A stretch of DNA of 64,000 bases from Clostridia bacterium (GCA_017449935.1 JAFSYP010000074.1:62001-126000), one strand, 5' to 3'. Positions 1 through 8,410 are shown, counted from the first letter of the stretch. The notes: generated by a model from the sequence alone, not told the origin. Translations and numbers: made by a program.

Positions 1-662
1 CGCCCGCCATCATCCGCGAGGCGCTGGACAAGACGTACACCGCCCGCTGCTATATCCTCGATGAGGTCATGCTGCCCGTGATCGCAGAGCCGCGCAAGGA
101 GCTTTCCAAGTACGCGCCCAAGATGCTGACGGTCAAGATCCTGCCCGACAAGATCGGCGACGTGATCGGCAAGCAGGGCAAGGTCATCCAGAAGATCTGC
201 GCCGAGTGCGACTGCAAGATCGACGTGGAAGAGGACGGTTCCATCTTCATCAGCTCGCTCGATCTCGAAAACGCGGAGCGCGCGCGCACCATCATCGAGA
301 CGATCGCCAAGGATCCCGAGCCCGGCACGTTCTATACGGGCGTCGTGACGCGCATCATGGACTTCGGCGCGTTTGTGGAGATCGCCCCCGGCAAGGAAGG
401 CCTCGTCCACATCAGCCGTCTGGACGTCAAGCGCGTGAACAAGGTCGAGGACGTCGTCGCCGTCGGCGATACCGTTGTCGTCAAGGTCACGGAGATCGAC
501 GATCAGGGCAGACTGAATCTTTCCCGCCGCGACGCGCTTATCGAGCTGGAGCACATGACGCCCGAAAACGACGTTGAGGAAGATCGCCCGCGCCGTCCGC
601 GCCGCGACAACCGCGACGGCGGCGGAGAGCATCGCCGTCCGCGCCGCGACTATAAGAAATAA
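1..662 (+). CDS. pnp: Polynucleotide phosphorylase, C-terminal part
   Basis: PNPase is the 3'-5' exoribonuclease of RNA turnover. The reading frame is open from the window edge (codons from position 3), so the start lies outside. The visible 219 residues begin with the end of the second RNase PH core, followed by a KH domain (VIGKQGKVIQKI, with the GxxG signature) and an S1 RNA-binding domain (FYTGVVTRIMDFGAFVEI through GRLNLSRRDAL). The protein ends in an Arg/Asp/Gly-rich tail of about 30 residues, common in clostridial PNPases. Domain order and motifs leave little doubt. A bidirectional terminator follows 31 bp after the stop codon. The gene is convergent with the minus-strand operon next to it. 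Confidence 0.97.
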   Translation, partial: PAIIREALDKTYTARCYILDEVMLPVIAEPRKELSKYAPKMLTVKILPDKIGDVIGKQGKVIQKICAECDCKIDVEEDGSIFISSLDLENAERARTIIETIAKDPEPGTFYTGVVTRIMDFGAFVEIAPGKEGLVHISRLDVKRVNKVEDVVAVGDTVVVKVTEIDDQGRLNLSRRDALIELEHMTPENDVEEDRPRRPRRDNRDGGGEHRRPRRDYKK

Positions 663-693
663 TCCGAGATCAAATCAGCTTAAATAAAAACAC

Positions 694-738
694 AGGACTG
701 TCACCGTAGGTTTTTTCCTACTTGCGACAGTCCTTTTG
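694..738. terminator. Bidirectional rho-independent terminator
   Basis: The 9-bp stem AGGACTGTC (694-702) / GACAGTCCT (726-734) encloses an inner GTAGG/CCTAC stem (706-710/717-721). On the plus strand it is followed by TTTT. On the minus strand it is followed by GTG and TTTTTATTT. It can therefore end both pnp and the minus-strand operon that terminates at 826. Confidence 0.85.
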
Positions 739-825
739 GTTTATGTACGCATCAACCGGATTGATCCGCGTTATTACCCGCAAACGCTCCGTATTCAACA
801 CCGTTTCTTTCCTGTTGATACAGAA

Positions 826-1581
826 TTACTCTCCGCACAACCATTTAATAAACGGTGAAGTTATGGCGGAGATGTTGATCCTGATCCTGTCGCGGTCTGC
901 TTCGCTGCCGGAATAAAGGACCGTCCGCAGTCTCATGCAGCCGTCGAACGCAAAGGCGCCGATTCTTGTAACGCTCTTCGGAATCGTGATCTCAAGAAGG
1001 TTTGTGCACGCCTCAAAGGTGAAATCGTCTATCGACGTCACGCCTTCGGGGATTGTAACCGATGCCAAGCCCGTACAAAACCGGAATGCCCCTTCTTCGA
1101 TCCTGCGAACGCTGTTCGGGATCGTGACGGAGCGCAGATGATTGCAGCTTAAAAACGCAAAACGGCCGATCGAGTCGACGCTTTCGGGGATTGCGAAAGC
1201 CGTCTGCGCCTTGCCTTCCGGGTAACGAATCAGCGTCGTTTGTTTTTTGTCATACAAGACGCCGTCCTCGTCTGAATAAAACGCCGGATTTTGCGGGTCG
1301 ACAATGATCGAACGAAGACCGCCGCAGAACGAGAACGCGTCCGTGCCGATGATCTGCACGCTCCGAGGGATTGTGATCTCCGTCAGATTCTCGCACCCGA
1401 AAAATGCGCCCGCTCCGATCCTGCGAACGCTGTCCGAAATCGTGACCGACGTCAGGTTTTCATCGCGGGAGAACGCGCTTTTCCCGACAGCCGTCACAGC
1501 ATCCGGCACAATGACCTGCGCACTTGTGCCCTTGTATGCTTTCAGTACGCCGTTTTCGATCGTGAAATCCGTATTCTGCAT
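826..1581 (-). CDS. BspA-type leucine-rich repeat protein
   Basis: This 251-residue protein is built almost wholly of LRR_5 (BspA/Treponema-type) repeats, about 23 residues each. The units read like ITIPxSVxxIGxxAFxxCxxLxxV, and at least eight can be counted. There is no signal peptide and no membrane segment, so it is probably cytoplasmic, unlike most surface BspA proteins. It starts MQNTDF, preceded by GGGGAAG. It is the last of seven closely spaced minus-strand genes, 66 bp after the phosphoesterase, and the bidirectional terminator lies after it. BspA repeats usually mediate protein binding. A scaffold or recognition role in the operon is inference. Confidence 0.85.
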   Translation of the reverse strand: MQNTDFTIENGVLKAYKGTSAQVIVPDAVTAVGKSAFSRDENLTSVTISDSVRRIGAGAFFGCENLTEITIPRSVQIIGTDAFSFCGGLRSIIVDPQNPAFYSDEDGVLYDKKQTTLIRYPEGKAQTAFAIPESVDSIGRFAFLSCNHLRSVTIPNSVRRIEEGAFRFCTGLASVTIPEGVTSIDDFTFEACTNLLEITIPKSVTRIGAFAFDGCMRLRTVLYSGSEADRDRIRINISAITSPFIKWLCGE

Positions 1582-1647
1582 GGAATTTCTTCCCCGTTCT
1601 GCGGGCTTGCCGCCGCTCCGGACAGACCTGCCCGGAGCGCGCCGGAT

Positions 1648-2139
1648 TCATTCAACTTGTTTCGGGGTCCACGTCACGCCCAGCGGCGTGATCTCCAGCA
1701 CGGCATAGTCGCCGACGCGCCTCGCGCTGTCGCGGTTATTGCGCGGTCCATACACGCTGCCGGGGTTGAAGATGAGCATCCCGTTGTCATGAGCCTGCAA
1801 AGGAAGGTGCGTATGGCCGAAGAGCGCTATATCCGCTTTGGCGTAATGCGCGATCTCGCACAGCTCAGACAGATCTCTCTTGCAGTGCAGTCCCTTTCCG
1901 TGCGTGAGAAAAAGCTTTTTGCCGCCCACTTCGGCGGTGAGTATGAGTGGGAGCGATGACGGGCGATCGTTGTTGCCGCGCACCGCAAGAAGCGTGACGC
2001 CCGGTCTGGGGAAGTACGGTGCAAGATCACGTTCGCCGTCGCCCAGAAAGATACAACAAGCATAATGTTGTTCCCGCGCGAAGATCTCGCGCAAGCGCCG
2101 TACGGCCCCATGCGTGTCTGAAATAACCAGTACCTTCAT
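1648..2139 (-). CDS. YfcE/MJ0936-type metallophosphoesterase
   Basis: This 163-residue calcineurin-like phosphoesterase has all the metal-binding motifs: DTHG near the N-terminus, GDGERD, GNND, THGK and GHTH. The length fits the YfcE/MJ0936 phosphodiesterase family, whose physiological substrates are often unknown. I chose the ATG giving MKVLVISD at 2139, because AGGAGG lies 9 bases upstream. The in-frame ATG at 2148 directly abuts that Shine-Dalgarno sequence. The gene lies 61 bp after the helical-repeat membrane protein and before the LRR gene. It may be an ordinary housekeeping enzyme caught in the operon, or it may process a nucleotide or phosphate signal there. The sequence does not decide this. 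Confidence 0.9.
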   Translation of the reverse strand: MKVLVISDTHGAVRRLREIFAREQHYACCIFLGDGERDLAPYFPRPGVTLLAVRGNNDRPSSLPLILTAEVGGKKLFLTHGKGLHCKRDLSELCEIAHYAKADIALFGHTHLPLQAHDNGMLIFNPGSVYGPRNNRDSARRVGDYAVLEITPLGVTWTPKQVE

Positions 2140-2200
2140 GAGATGCATCCTCCTTCACTCATAAAAGTGTTTGATGCTTTTGCCGGGACGGCAGCGTGTT

Positions 2201-3595
2201 TCAATTGCGCGTCCCGCATTCACCCGACCTTTTATAGATCCTTTTGAGCGCGACGGCAGCATACTTCGCGTTTTGGCCGTCTGAGTATTTGTTTAACGCA
2301 CCGACGATCGCTTCGGCGTTCTCCGGCGTCCACAGCTTTTCGAGAATTCGGATCTGCAGGCGTTCGTATGCGGGCTCGCACTTCGCCCGGCAGAACTCCG
2401 CGTAGAATTCCATGCTCAGGGACGACGTGGGCAGGGTATCGATGAGATATTCGCAGATCGCATAGTCGTCGGTCTGTTTCGCCAAGGTGCGACCGAACTC
2501 CGGCGTCAACAAGGCGGCTGCGGCGTATCTGACGCAAAAGTCCCGGTCCTCAGATGCGATCCGGAGCAGGACCGGCTGGCGATTGATGGTTTCGATCGCG
2601 CTGATCCGCGCGTCCGCGTCCGGATCCTCTTGCGCGATACGTTCGGACAGATCCTCGTCCTTCAATTTCCCGATCGCAATGCAGCGGACGGCAATCGGAC
2701 CGTTTGGCTGCGTCGCCAGCGCACGGATCGCCGACTGATCGGTCAGCGCTTTCACCGCATCTATCCGCAGATCCGGGATCTTGGCTTCGTTGGCTAATCT
2801 CCCGATCAGAAGATCATCCGACGGTTCTTCCGCCAGCTTCCGCAGGATCACTTTGGCCGCCGCAGCGCCGGGCGTCGAAGGAGCGGCTTTCCGCGCGGCC
2901 TCGGCAAGCATGCTTCGGTTGTCGGACAGTTTTTCCACAGCGGCCAGACAATACCTGATATTGCATCCGCGGGCGGCGATCCTGGCCAGCACGCGTTCGC
3001 TGTGCACGCGGCGACTGATCCTTTCAACGCCCTTTTCAACGTCATAGCTCTTTTTTCGCCAGAACGGTTTCAGCAGGTCCGCCGCGCGGCGGATCCGACG
3101 ATTCGTCCGCTGCGAATAGAAAAGGAAATCAACGAGGAATAACAGGAGGAAACAAAAGCAAAGTATAGCGGAAAATGCGTCTGCCCGAAACGTCGACCGG
3201 CGTCGGACAGCAGCCAGGACGGCCGTCGCCAGCGCATAGAACTCCGGCAAGAACAGGATGGCGAAGGTCACGACCACAAGAGGAGCGGGACGGCGCCGCG
3301 ACATTTCCAGGAGGATTTCGATCATGTAGACCGTTCCCAGCCCTACGATCACCGCGCCGAAGATCCGTTCCGCCAGGAAGACTGTGCCGGAATGTGAGAG
3401 TATGCACCATGCGGATCTTGCGAACATCCCCGCCGCACAAAGAGGCAGTGCGGTGCCCGCGAAAAAGATCAACGCGCACAGTATCTTTTCCTTTGGCGGC
3501 AGGCGGCCGTGCATCCGGTCGTACCGCTGCAGAAGCAGATGCAGATTCCGGGCGAGGCACGGATGGGTCTGCCAGCCCTGATATCCGATGAGCAT
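2201..3595 (-). CDS. Membrane protein with C-terminal HEAT-like helical repeats
   Basis: This 464-residue protein is of unknown function. The N-terminal third has four hydrophobic segments (about residues 38-60, 72-98, 103-129 and 138-160). A basic stretch follows (RTNRRIRRAADLLKPFWRKK), then about 280 residues of short amphipathic helices with recurring patterns such as ARIAARGCNIRYCLAAVEKLSD and RISAIETI. These resemble degenerate HEAT or Armadillo repeats of about 20-25 residues. The start ATG has GGAGG 8 bases upstream. It lies 30 bp after the AAA+ gene. A membrane-tethered scaffold presenting its repeats to the cytoplasm is the simplest reading, but that is inference. Confidence 0.7.
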   Translation of the reverse strand: MLIGYQGWQTHPCLARNLHLLLQRYDRMHGRLPPKEKILCALIFFAGTALPLCAAGMFARSAWCILSHSGTVFLAERIFGAVIVGLGTVYMIEILLEMSRRRPAPLVVVTFAILFLPEFYALATAVLAAVRRRSTFRADAFSAILCFCFLLLFLVDFLFYSQRTNRRIRRAADLLKPFWRKKSYDVEKGVERISRRVHSERVLARIAARGCNIRYCLAAVEKLSDNRSMLAEAARKAAPSTPGAAAAKVILRKLAEEPSDDLLIGRLANEAKIPDLRIDAVKALTDQSAIRALATQPNGPIAVRCIAIGKLKDEDLSERIAQEDPDADARISAIETINRQPVLLRIASEDRDFCVRYAAAALLTPEFGRTLAKQTDDYAICEYLIDTLPTSSLSMEFYAEFCRAKCEPAYERLQIRILEKLWTPENAEAIVGALNKYSDGQNAKYAAVALKRIYKRSGECGTRN

Positions 3596-3625
3596 TGTCT
3601 TGTCCTCCGTCGTCGCCGTCGGGCG

Positions 3626-5095
3626 TCATTCCGACAGGTCGTCGTATGTTTCATCCAGGTCGATGCAGATGTCGTCCAACGAACCGGAGACACGGATCGG
3701 CGTGTAGTCCGGATGCTTGTGGGAAAACTCGATCAGCTTTTCTCCGAAATACGATCCGGCAAACAGCTTGGGGTTTCGTGCGCCGAAGGAGCCGGTGGAG
3801 TTCGCGGCAACGACGTCGATGAATTCCTGGAGGATCGGCGTATCGATCTCGGTGATGCAAAGCTTGCAGTTTTTGAACGCCAGATTCTCGATGCTCTTCG
3901 CGCAGATCCGGATGATCGCCTCGCCGGAGAGCTTGCTGAATTTGAGCACAGCCGTCATTCTGCCGAGCACTTCCTTGCGAAATGCGCCGGCTTCGACCAG
4001 CTTTTCTTTCGCGGCGTTGCTTTCCCGAATGATCCGCAGCGCAAGGCTCTCTTCCTCGATCGGCTCTTGCGCACAGGCCGCTTCTTCGTTTGCGTCAGAA
4101 AAGCCCAGACGCTTGCTCTTGGCATCGTCAATGGTGATATTGCTCGTGAAGATCACGATGCAGTTGGAGAGCGAATAGTAGTTGCGGCCGCTGGGCAGCG
4201 TTTTGCCGTTGGTGGCCATCCTGCCCGTGTCCATCGCTTCCATCAACGCCGTAGCGACTTCCGAATGCGCCTTCTCCACTTCGTTGATCGCAAAAACGAC
4301 ATAGGGATTGTCTTCTGTGATCGCAAAGGGGCCGTCTTCGTCATGGCCGACAAACCCGGGCGCTGCGCCGGTCAGCCTGGAGATATCGCCCTGGTGCGTA
4401 AAATGCGTACAGTCGATGTCGCGGTAGATATACCGCTGCGCATCCTTGGGCAGCTGACGATTGATCATTTCCACAAGCTGAACGGCGGTCTCCGTCTTGC
4501 CTGTGCCGGAGGTGCCGTACAGCAGCAGCGAGAGCGGACGGTCCTTTCCTTTCATGCCGAGGAAGCAGTACACCTCGTGCACGATCATCTCCAAGACGGA
4601 TTCCTGACCGAAGATCTCGCTCGTCAGGTCTTCGTACAGTCGCTCCTTATCCAGCCGGATGTACCCTTTATACGGATCGGGGACTGTCAGCGCATCGCCG
4701 TCATACCGCATCCTGGGACGTTCCTGCGGGAGCAGACTCTGTTCATCCTGCGATTGCTCCGACGTCGCGTCCCGTGGCTCGCGATAGACAGAGTCTGTCC
4801 CGAACTGAAGAAGGAAAGACGTTAATTCGTGAAAGGAGCCGAACTCCTTCTTGCCTTCCCAAAGCCATCGGGCGATCTGCGGATTCGTTCCGACATAATC
4901 CACAGGCGCTTCGAGGCAATACAGGATGATCTGATCCGGTGCGTAGTAGCGAAATTCGATCGTGCAGATCAGATTGCGGCAAGTGTCGGGGAGCTGCACG
5001 TCTTCGAGAATATACCGACCGCTTCCGGATATGAGCTCCTCGTGCAGTTCGTCAAAACGACGCGCATTCTGACACATTTGTTTCCAGATAAACAC
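3626..5095 (-). CDS. ClpB/ClpX-like AAA+ ATPase with altered Walker B
   Basis: This 489-residue protein has one AAA+ module of the ClpA/B D2 type after about 180 residues of unique N-terminal sequence. Walker A is YGTSGTGKTE. The Walker B segment reads VVFAINEVEKAH where Clp proteins have DE, so the metal-coordinating Asp is replaced by Asn while the catalytic Glu is kept. Sensor 1 (IVIFTSN), an Arg-finger region (FRKEVLGRM) and a sensor-2-like GAR are present. No Clp N-domain or IGF-type ClpP loop was seen. It starts with GTG, with GGAGGG 8 bases upstream. The position directly after the E1-JAB gene suggests it unfolds or remodels a target of that enzyme. Confidence 0.85.
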   Translation of the reverse strand: MFIWKQMCQNARRFDELHEELISGSGRYILEDVQLPDTCRNLICTIEFRYYAPDQIILYCLEAPVDYVGTNPQIARWLWEGKKEFGSFHELTSFLLQFGTDSVYREPRDATSEQSQDEQSLLPQERPRMRYDGDALTVPDPYKGYIRLDKERLYEDLTSEIFGQESVLEMIVHEVYCFLGMKGKDRPLSLLLYGTSGTGKTETAVQLVEMINRQLPKDAQRYIYRDIDCTHFTHQGDISRLTGAAPGFVGHDEDGPFAITEDNPYVVFAINEVEKAHSEVATALMEAMDTGRMATNGKTLPSGRNYYSLSNCIVIFTSNITIDDAKSKRLGFSDANEEAACAQEPIEEESLALRIIRESNAAKEKLVEAGAFRKEVLGRMTAVLKFSKLSGEAIIRICAKSIENLAFKNCKLCITEIDTPILQEFIDVVAANSTGSFGARNPKLFAGSYFGEKLIEFSHKHPDYTPIRVSGSLDDICIDLDETYDDLSE

Positions 5096-5133
5096 CGCGC
5101 TCTCCCTCCTTCAACAGTTTCGGTCGCCGACGG

Positions 5134-7269
5134 TCAATTGTACGTCCTGCCCGGCAGGTATCGCGTATTCGCGATCGATCCCTTCATGCTTTTCAGCACG
5201 CCTTTCCCGCCGCAGAGCGGACAATCGGGCTCGGGAGTTTGTCCGACGGCAATGGTCAGGAACGGGAAAGACAGATCTGTTTCCACCCGTTCGAGCTGTT
5301 CGACCGGTTCAAATGCGGGAGACGAAAAGTCGCCTGCACATTTCGTCATCAGGTAGTTTCTGTCGGCGAAACGATCCAGCACACGGTAGTACGGGGTTTT
5401 CGGCTCATTGTAGCAAAGAATGTTCAGCGCCATATACGACTTGATCGCGTTCAGGTGATCCGTGACGCAGACGGCCGCGCCTTCCGAGGAGCCCGAGCCG
5501 GCGGCGTTGGGAGAAGACAGGATATTCCTGTAGCGGCTCTCCAGCATACATCTGGGGCAGGACGTCGTGACGTCCGGATAGGAAAAGATCACTTCATGGC
5601 CTTTCCCGCCGGCGAAGATCTGCGCCGCCAGATACGGCACGCCGTACTTGATGGCGAGCTGGGCGCACCGGTCCTGTACGAAGAAATTATCCGTGCACCC
5701 CAACAGAAGCACGTTTTCCGGCTTGCCTTCGCGGATGCCCGTCTTCTTCGCGAATTCCTCGTCCGAAACGGTTCCGTCCAGAAAGCGATTGATGACTTTC
5801 ACCTTCGCTGACGGATTGATGTCGAGGATCTTATCGCGGATGACGTCGCACTTGAACCGCCCGATCTCCGAAAGATAGACGTTCTGCGTCGCAATATTGC
5901 TGTCTTCGATCTTGTCGCCGTCCCAAAGGACAAACGTGCCGACGCCGCACCGCGCCATGGACTCCAAAAACGCACGGCTGCCGCCGCAGCCGATACAAAT
6001 GATCTTTTTGTTCCGCATCAGATTGTCGGGGAAAACGGACTCGATCCGCTGGAAGCGGTTCGGCGCTTTTCGGTCGAGCTCCGATAAGCGGCTCTTGTTC
6101 GTAGCTTCCGAGACGGTTTTCTCGATCACGAGCGAATGCGGCTGCAGTTTAACGGACCGCTCGAAGGAGTAAGGATAGATTTCGATGGTGCCGTCGAGCT
6201 TGGGCGATACCTGAACGATGGGCGTGAAAAAGATTCCCTTCACGTCGACGGTCTCGATGATTTGTCGCGCGGTTTCCATATCGCCGGCGGAAGGAGAGGT
6301 CAAGCCCTGCGGATGCGAATGGATCACGCCGATGAGCTGGACGTCGTTGTCGTTCCATTCGTGGATCACGCGATTGAGCGCGGCCGCATTCATGGTATAC
6401 GTTCCGCCGGAGCAGGCGGCGGTTTTGTCATGGTAGTAATGGTCGATGTGTTTGCCGTCGCTCGAGCCGAGGATGCCCCCTTGTTCAGGCCTCTTCCGGC
6501 CGATGGTCTGTCTGATCTCTTCGTAAACCTGAGGCGTAATGAACCATGTGCTGCCGTTGTCGGAGGCAGAGGATTTGCGCTTTTTGCCCTTGGCGGAATA
6601 CCCGGTCGTGCCGCCGTACGAGCTTGCGTACGAGCTGTCATATGTGCTTGCGTATGAGCTTCCGTACGAACCGCCGTATGTGCTTGCGTACGAACCGCCG
6701 TACGGGTTGCCGTATGTGCTTGCGTACGAGCTGCCGTACGGGCTGCCGTATGTGCTTGCGTACGAGCCGCCGTACGGGCTGCTGTACGAACCGCCGTAAA
6801 TGCTGTCGTACGCGCTTTCGTACGCGCTTTCGTACGCGCTTTCGTACGCGCTTTCGTACGAGCTGCCGTATGTGCTGTCATACGCGTTGCCATACATGCT
6901 GTCATACGAGCTGCCGTATGCGCTGTCATACGCGCTGTCGTATGCGGAACTGCCGGACGTGGCGTTGTCGGGTGAGGATTTGTCGGATGTCGCGTTGTCG
7001 GTCGCGGCGCTGTCGGGTGTGGTTTTGACGGATGCGGCACTGCCGGTTGTGGATTTGACGGACGCCGTGTTGACAGACGCTGCGCAGCCCGGGGCAGTGT
7101 TTCCGGATGCGGCGCTGCCGGGCGTGGCGCTGCCGGGCGTGGCGTTGCCGGATACCGCGCTGCCGGTCGCGGCACTGCCGGATGTGACGTCGACGCGCGT
7201 GGCGTTGACGTGCGTGGTGTTGCCGGACGATTGCGCGTTCGGCGTCTTGCCTGGATTCTTTCGGTTCAT
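5134..7269 (-). CDS. Low-complexity tail-JAMM protease-E1/ThiF-like fusion protein
   Basis: This 711-residue protein has three parts. Residues 6-105 are Ser/Thr/Ala/Asn-rich. Residues 106-222 are Tyr/Ser/Gly/Ala-rich, in units such as SYAS, YGSS and YESA. Next is a JAB/JAMM metalloprotease with Glu262, His317, His319 and Asp330, matching HxHx10D (VIHSHPQG then SPSAGD). From about 400 there is an E1/ThiF Rossmann domain: GCGG at 427-430, the DGD-type acidic loop, CTDN, and a four-Cys zinc site (571/574 and 683/686). Cys601 lies near where ThiF-type enzymes carry the acceptor Cys. The canonical NRQ adenylation triad reads ATQ. I chose the ATG at 7269 (MNRKNPGK) because AAGGAG lies 9 bases upstream. 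Longer upstream frames run into the preceding gene. Confidence 0.9.
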   Translation of the reverse strand: MNRKNPGKTPNAQSSGNTTHVNATRVDVTSGSAATGSAVSGNATPGSATPGSAASGNTAPGCAASVNTASVKSTTGSAASVKTTPDSAATDNATSDKSSPDNATSGSSAYDSAYDSAYGSSYDSMYGNAYDSTYGSSYESAYESAYESAYESAYDSIYGGSYSSPYGGSYASTYGSPYGSSYASTYGNPYGGSYASTYGGSYGSSYASTYDSSYASSYGGTTGYSAKGKKRKSSASDNGSTWFITPQVYEEIRQTIGRKRPEQGGILGSSDGKHIDHYYHDKTAACSGGTYTMNAAALNRVIHEWNDNDVQLIGVIHSHPQGLTSPSAGDMETARQIIETVDVKGIFFTPIVQVSPKLDGTIEIYPYSFERSVKLQPHSLVIEKTVSEATNKSRLSELDRKAPNRFQRIESVFPDNLMRNKKIICIGCGGSRAFLESMARCGVGTFVLWDGDKIEDSNIATQNVYLSEIGRFKCDVIRDKILDINPSAKVKVINRFLDGTVSDEEFAKKTGIREGKPENVLLLGCTDNFFVQDRCAQLAIKYGVPYLAAQIFAGGKGHEVIFSYPDVTTSCPRCMLESRYRNILSSPNAAGSGSSEGAAVCVTDHLNAIKSYMALNILCYNEPKTPYYRVLDRFADRNYLMTKCAGDFSSPAFEPVEQLERVETDLSFPFLTIAVGQTPEPDCPLCGGKGVLKSMKGSIANTRYLPGRTYN

Positions 7270-7304
7270 GTTCGCCCGCTCCTTTCCGTTATGAAAGTAA
7301 TGGA

Positions 7305-7709
7305 TCAAAAACTGATAATACCACGCTCTTTCAGCTTCGGATGGTTGACAGAAAACTCTGTCCCGTATTTTACGTAAAGCGCCGTGAGTTCGCACCATGC
7401 CTTTGCCACCTCTTTCATGTTTTCTAACGATGTGATGTCCTCTGTCCAGCAAATATAGTAGAGCTTTGGATTTGTGTACAGAATATTGTTCTCTCGGATG
7501 AAGTTAAAAACGTTGTCCTTGATATCGCTGTCGTACTCTCCCAGGCGGTGTATACAGTTCAGAGAATCGTCGCGTTCCTCGTCATACCGCTGGTAGTTGA
7601 TGTCTGTGAGAATGTACGCCTGCCACTCGTCTTTGTCGATCTCCAAAAACAGGAAGGAAACTTCCAGCTCGCCGTCGGAGGTCGTGTAGGTGTTGAACTC
7701 ATACTGCAT
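7305..7709 (-). CDS. YICWT-motif small protein, paralogue B
   Basis: This 134-residue protein is of unknown family. It is clearly paralogous to its upstream neighbour: both share W-x-AYIL-S/T-DI-x-Y, an ER/ERDDS acidic segment, YICWT, SLE-x-M-x-E, and an aromatic C-terminal helix ending near YxKYGTEF. The layout is a beta-rich N-terminal half, a conserved Cys in YICWT, then helices. The stop codon of the upstream gene abuts its ATG and the Shine-Dalgarno sequence is weak, so translational coupling is likely. Possible readings are an E2-like trans-thiolation protein or a substrate adaptor for the E1-JAB protein. I could not confirm either from sequence alone. Confidence 0.75.
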   Translation of the reverse strand: MQYEFNTYTTSDGELEVSFLFLEIDKDEWQAYILTDINYQRYDEERDDSLNCIHRLGEYDSDIKDNVFNFIRENNILYTNPKLYYICWTEDITSLENMKEVAKAWCELTALYVKYGTEFSVNHPKLKERGIISF

Positions 7710-8288
7710 TTACAATACCCCGCTTTCTTCTAAGTGTTCTTGGATCGTCTCGAATGTGCCGCCGTGGTAGATGTAATAATCTGTTATTTCCGCCCACATG
7801 GTGACCAATTCGTGCATGGTTTCTAAACTGTGTATGGGCTTTGTCCAGCAGATATACGGATAATCCTTGTTCGGATCAATAAACCTGTGCCGGTTGACTT
7901 CGACATACACATGCGTGTCCGTAAACGAATCGGAACGCTCTTTTGACACCATCCAGTAGTCGATGTCGGACAAGATGTATGCGCGCCAGCCCAGCGTTTC
8001 TCCCAGGTCGATCAGGAGAAAATCGATCCCCAAACCGCTTCTTGTCTCGTAATGGATATTTTCGTGTCTCATATCGACCACCTGCTTTTCTTCGGGACCG
8101 TTTGTTGAGAGCTTGTCCGTCGGCAAGCGCTGTTCGGGAGCGTTCAATCGGACACGGATGATGAATGGATGCACAGGAAGGACCGCGCCTGATTGAAGCG
8201 GCGCATCAGACGGCGCGTCAGCCGCTGCGCCGTCGTCAGGATCGTCCCGACGGCCGTTGGCCGGCATGAAGATCTTGCGTTTCGTCAT
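7710..8288 (-). CDS. YICWT-motif small protein, paralogue A with N-terminal extension
   Basis: This 192-residue protein is first in the operon. Residues 73-192 match the neighbouring paralogue, with WRAYILSDIDYW, ERSDSFTD, YICWTKPIHSLETM and a YYIYHGGTF end. The first 72 residues are extra: basic at the start, then Asp/Ala/Pro-rich, with a short strand-like VHPFIIRVRL. The start at 8288 has AAGGAG 6 bases upstream. An internal ATG at 8072 is preceded by AGGTGG and would yield a form the same length as the paralogue, so two products are possible. The transcript leader (8289 to about 8404) carries the two-hairpin element shared with the repeat-peptide gene. Confidence 0.75.
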   Translation of the reverse strand: MTKRKIFMPANGRRDDPDDGAAADAPSDAPLQSGAVLPVHPFIIRVRLNAPEQRLPTDKLSTNGPEEKQVVDMRHENIHYETRSGLGIDFLLIDLGETLGWRAYILSDIDYWMVSKERSDSFTDTHVYVEVNRHRFIDPNKDYPYICWTKPIHSLETMHELVTMWAEITDYYIYHGGTFETIQEHLEESGVL

Positions 8289-8360
8289 GGTCTGCTCCTT
8301 TCGCGCTGAAAAGCGTCTTTCGTCCGGGATCTGTGCGATCCGCTTTTTAACTTTTTCGGC
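8289..8360 (-). promoter_or_regulatory. Conserved two-hairpin leader, copy 1
   Basis: On the minus strand the 5' leader carries GGATC-GCACA-GATCC, then a CGCT/AGCG hairpin just before the AAGGAG site. The same order and much of the same sequence recur at 9346-9422 before the repeat-peptide gene. Conservation of structure with base changes suggests a functional RNA element such as a protein-binding or attenuation site. Confidence 0.6.
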
Positions 8361-8410
8361 AAGGGGAGCTTGGCCTGATCTTTTTGGCTCCGTGCCTGAT
8401 CTCTATGCCA

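Noticed and set aside
6539..7294. Plus-strand frames opposite the Tyr/Ser/Gly tail (YELPYVLAYE- and LSYALSYA-type repeats)
   Set aside because: They mirror the tandem repeats of the real minus-strand gene. The E1-JAB frame continues into conserved domains and these do not.
7270..7452. Longer N-terminus for the E1-JAB protein
   Set aside because: It would overlap the upstream gene in another frame and lacks a ribosome site, while the ATG at 7269 has AAGGAG.
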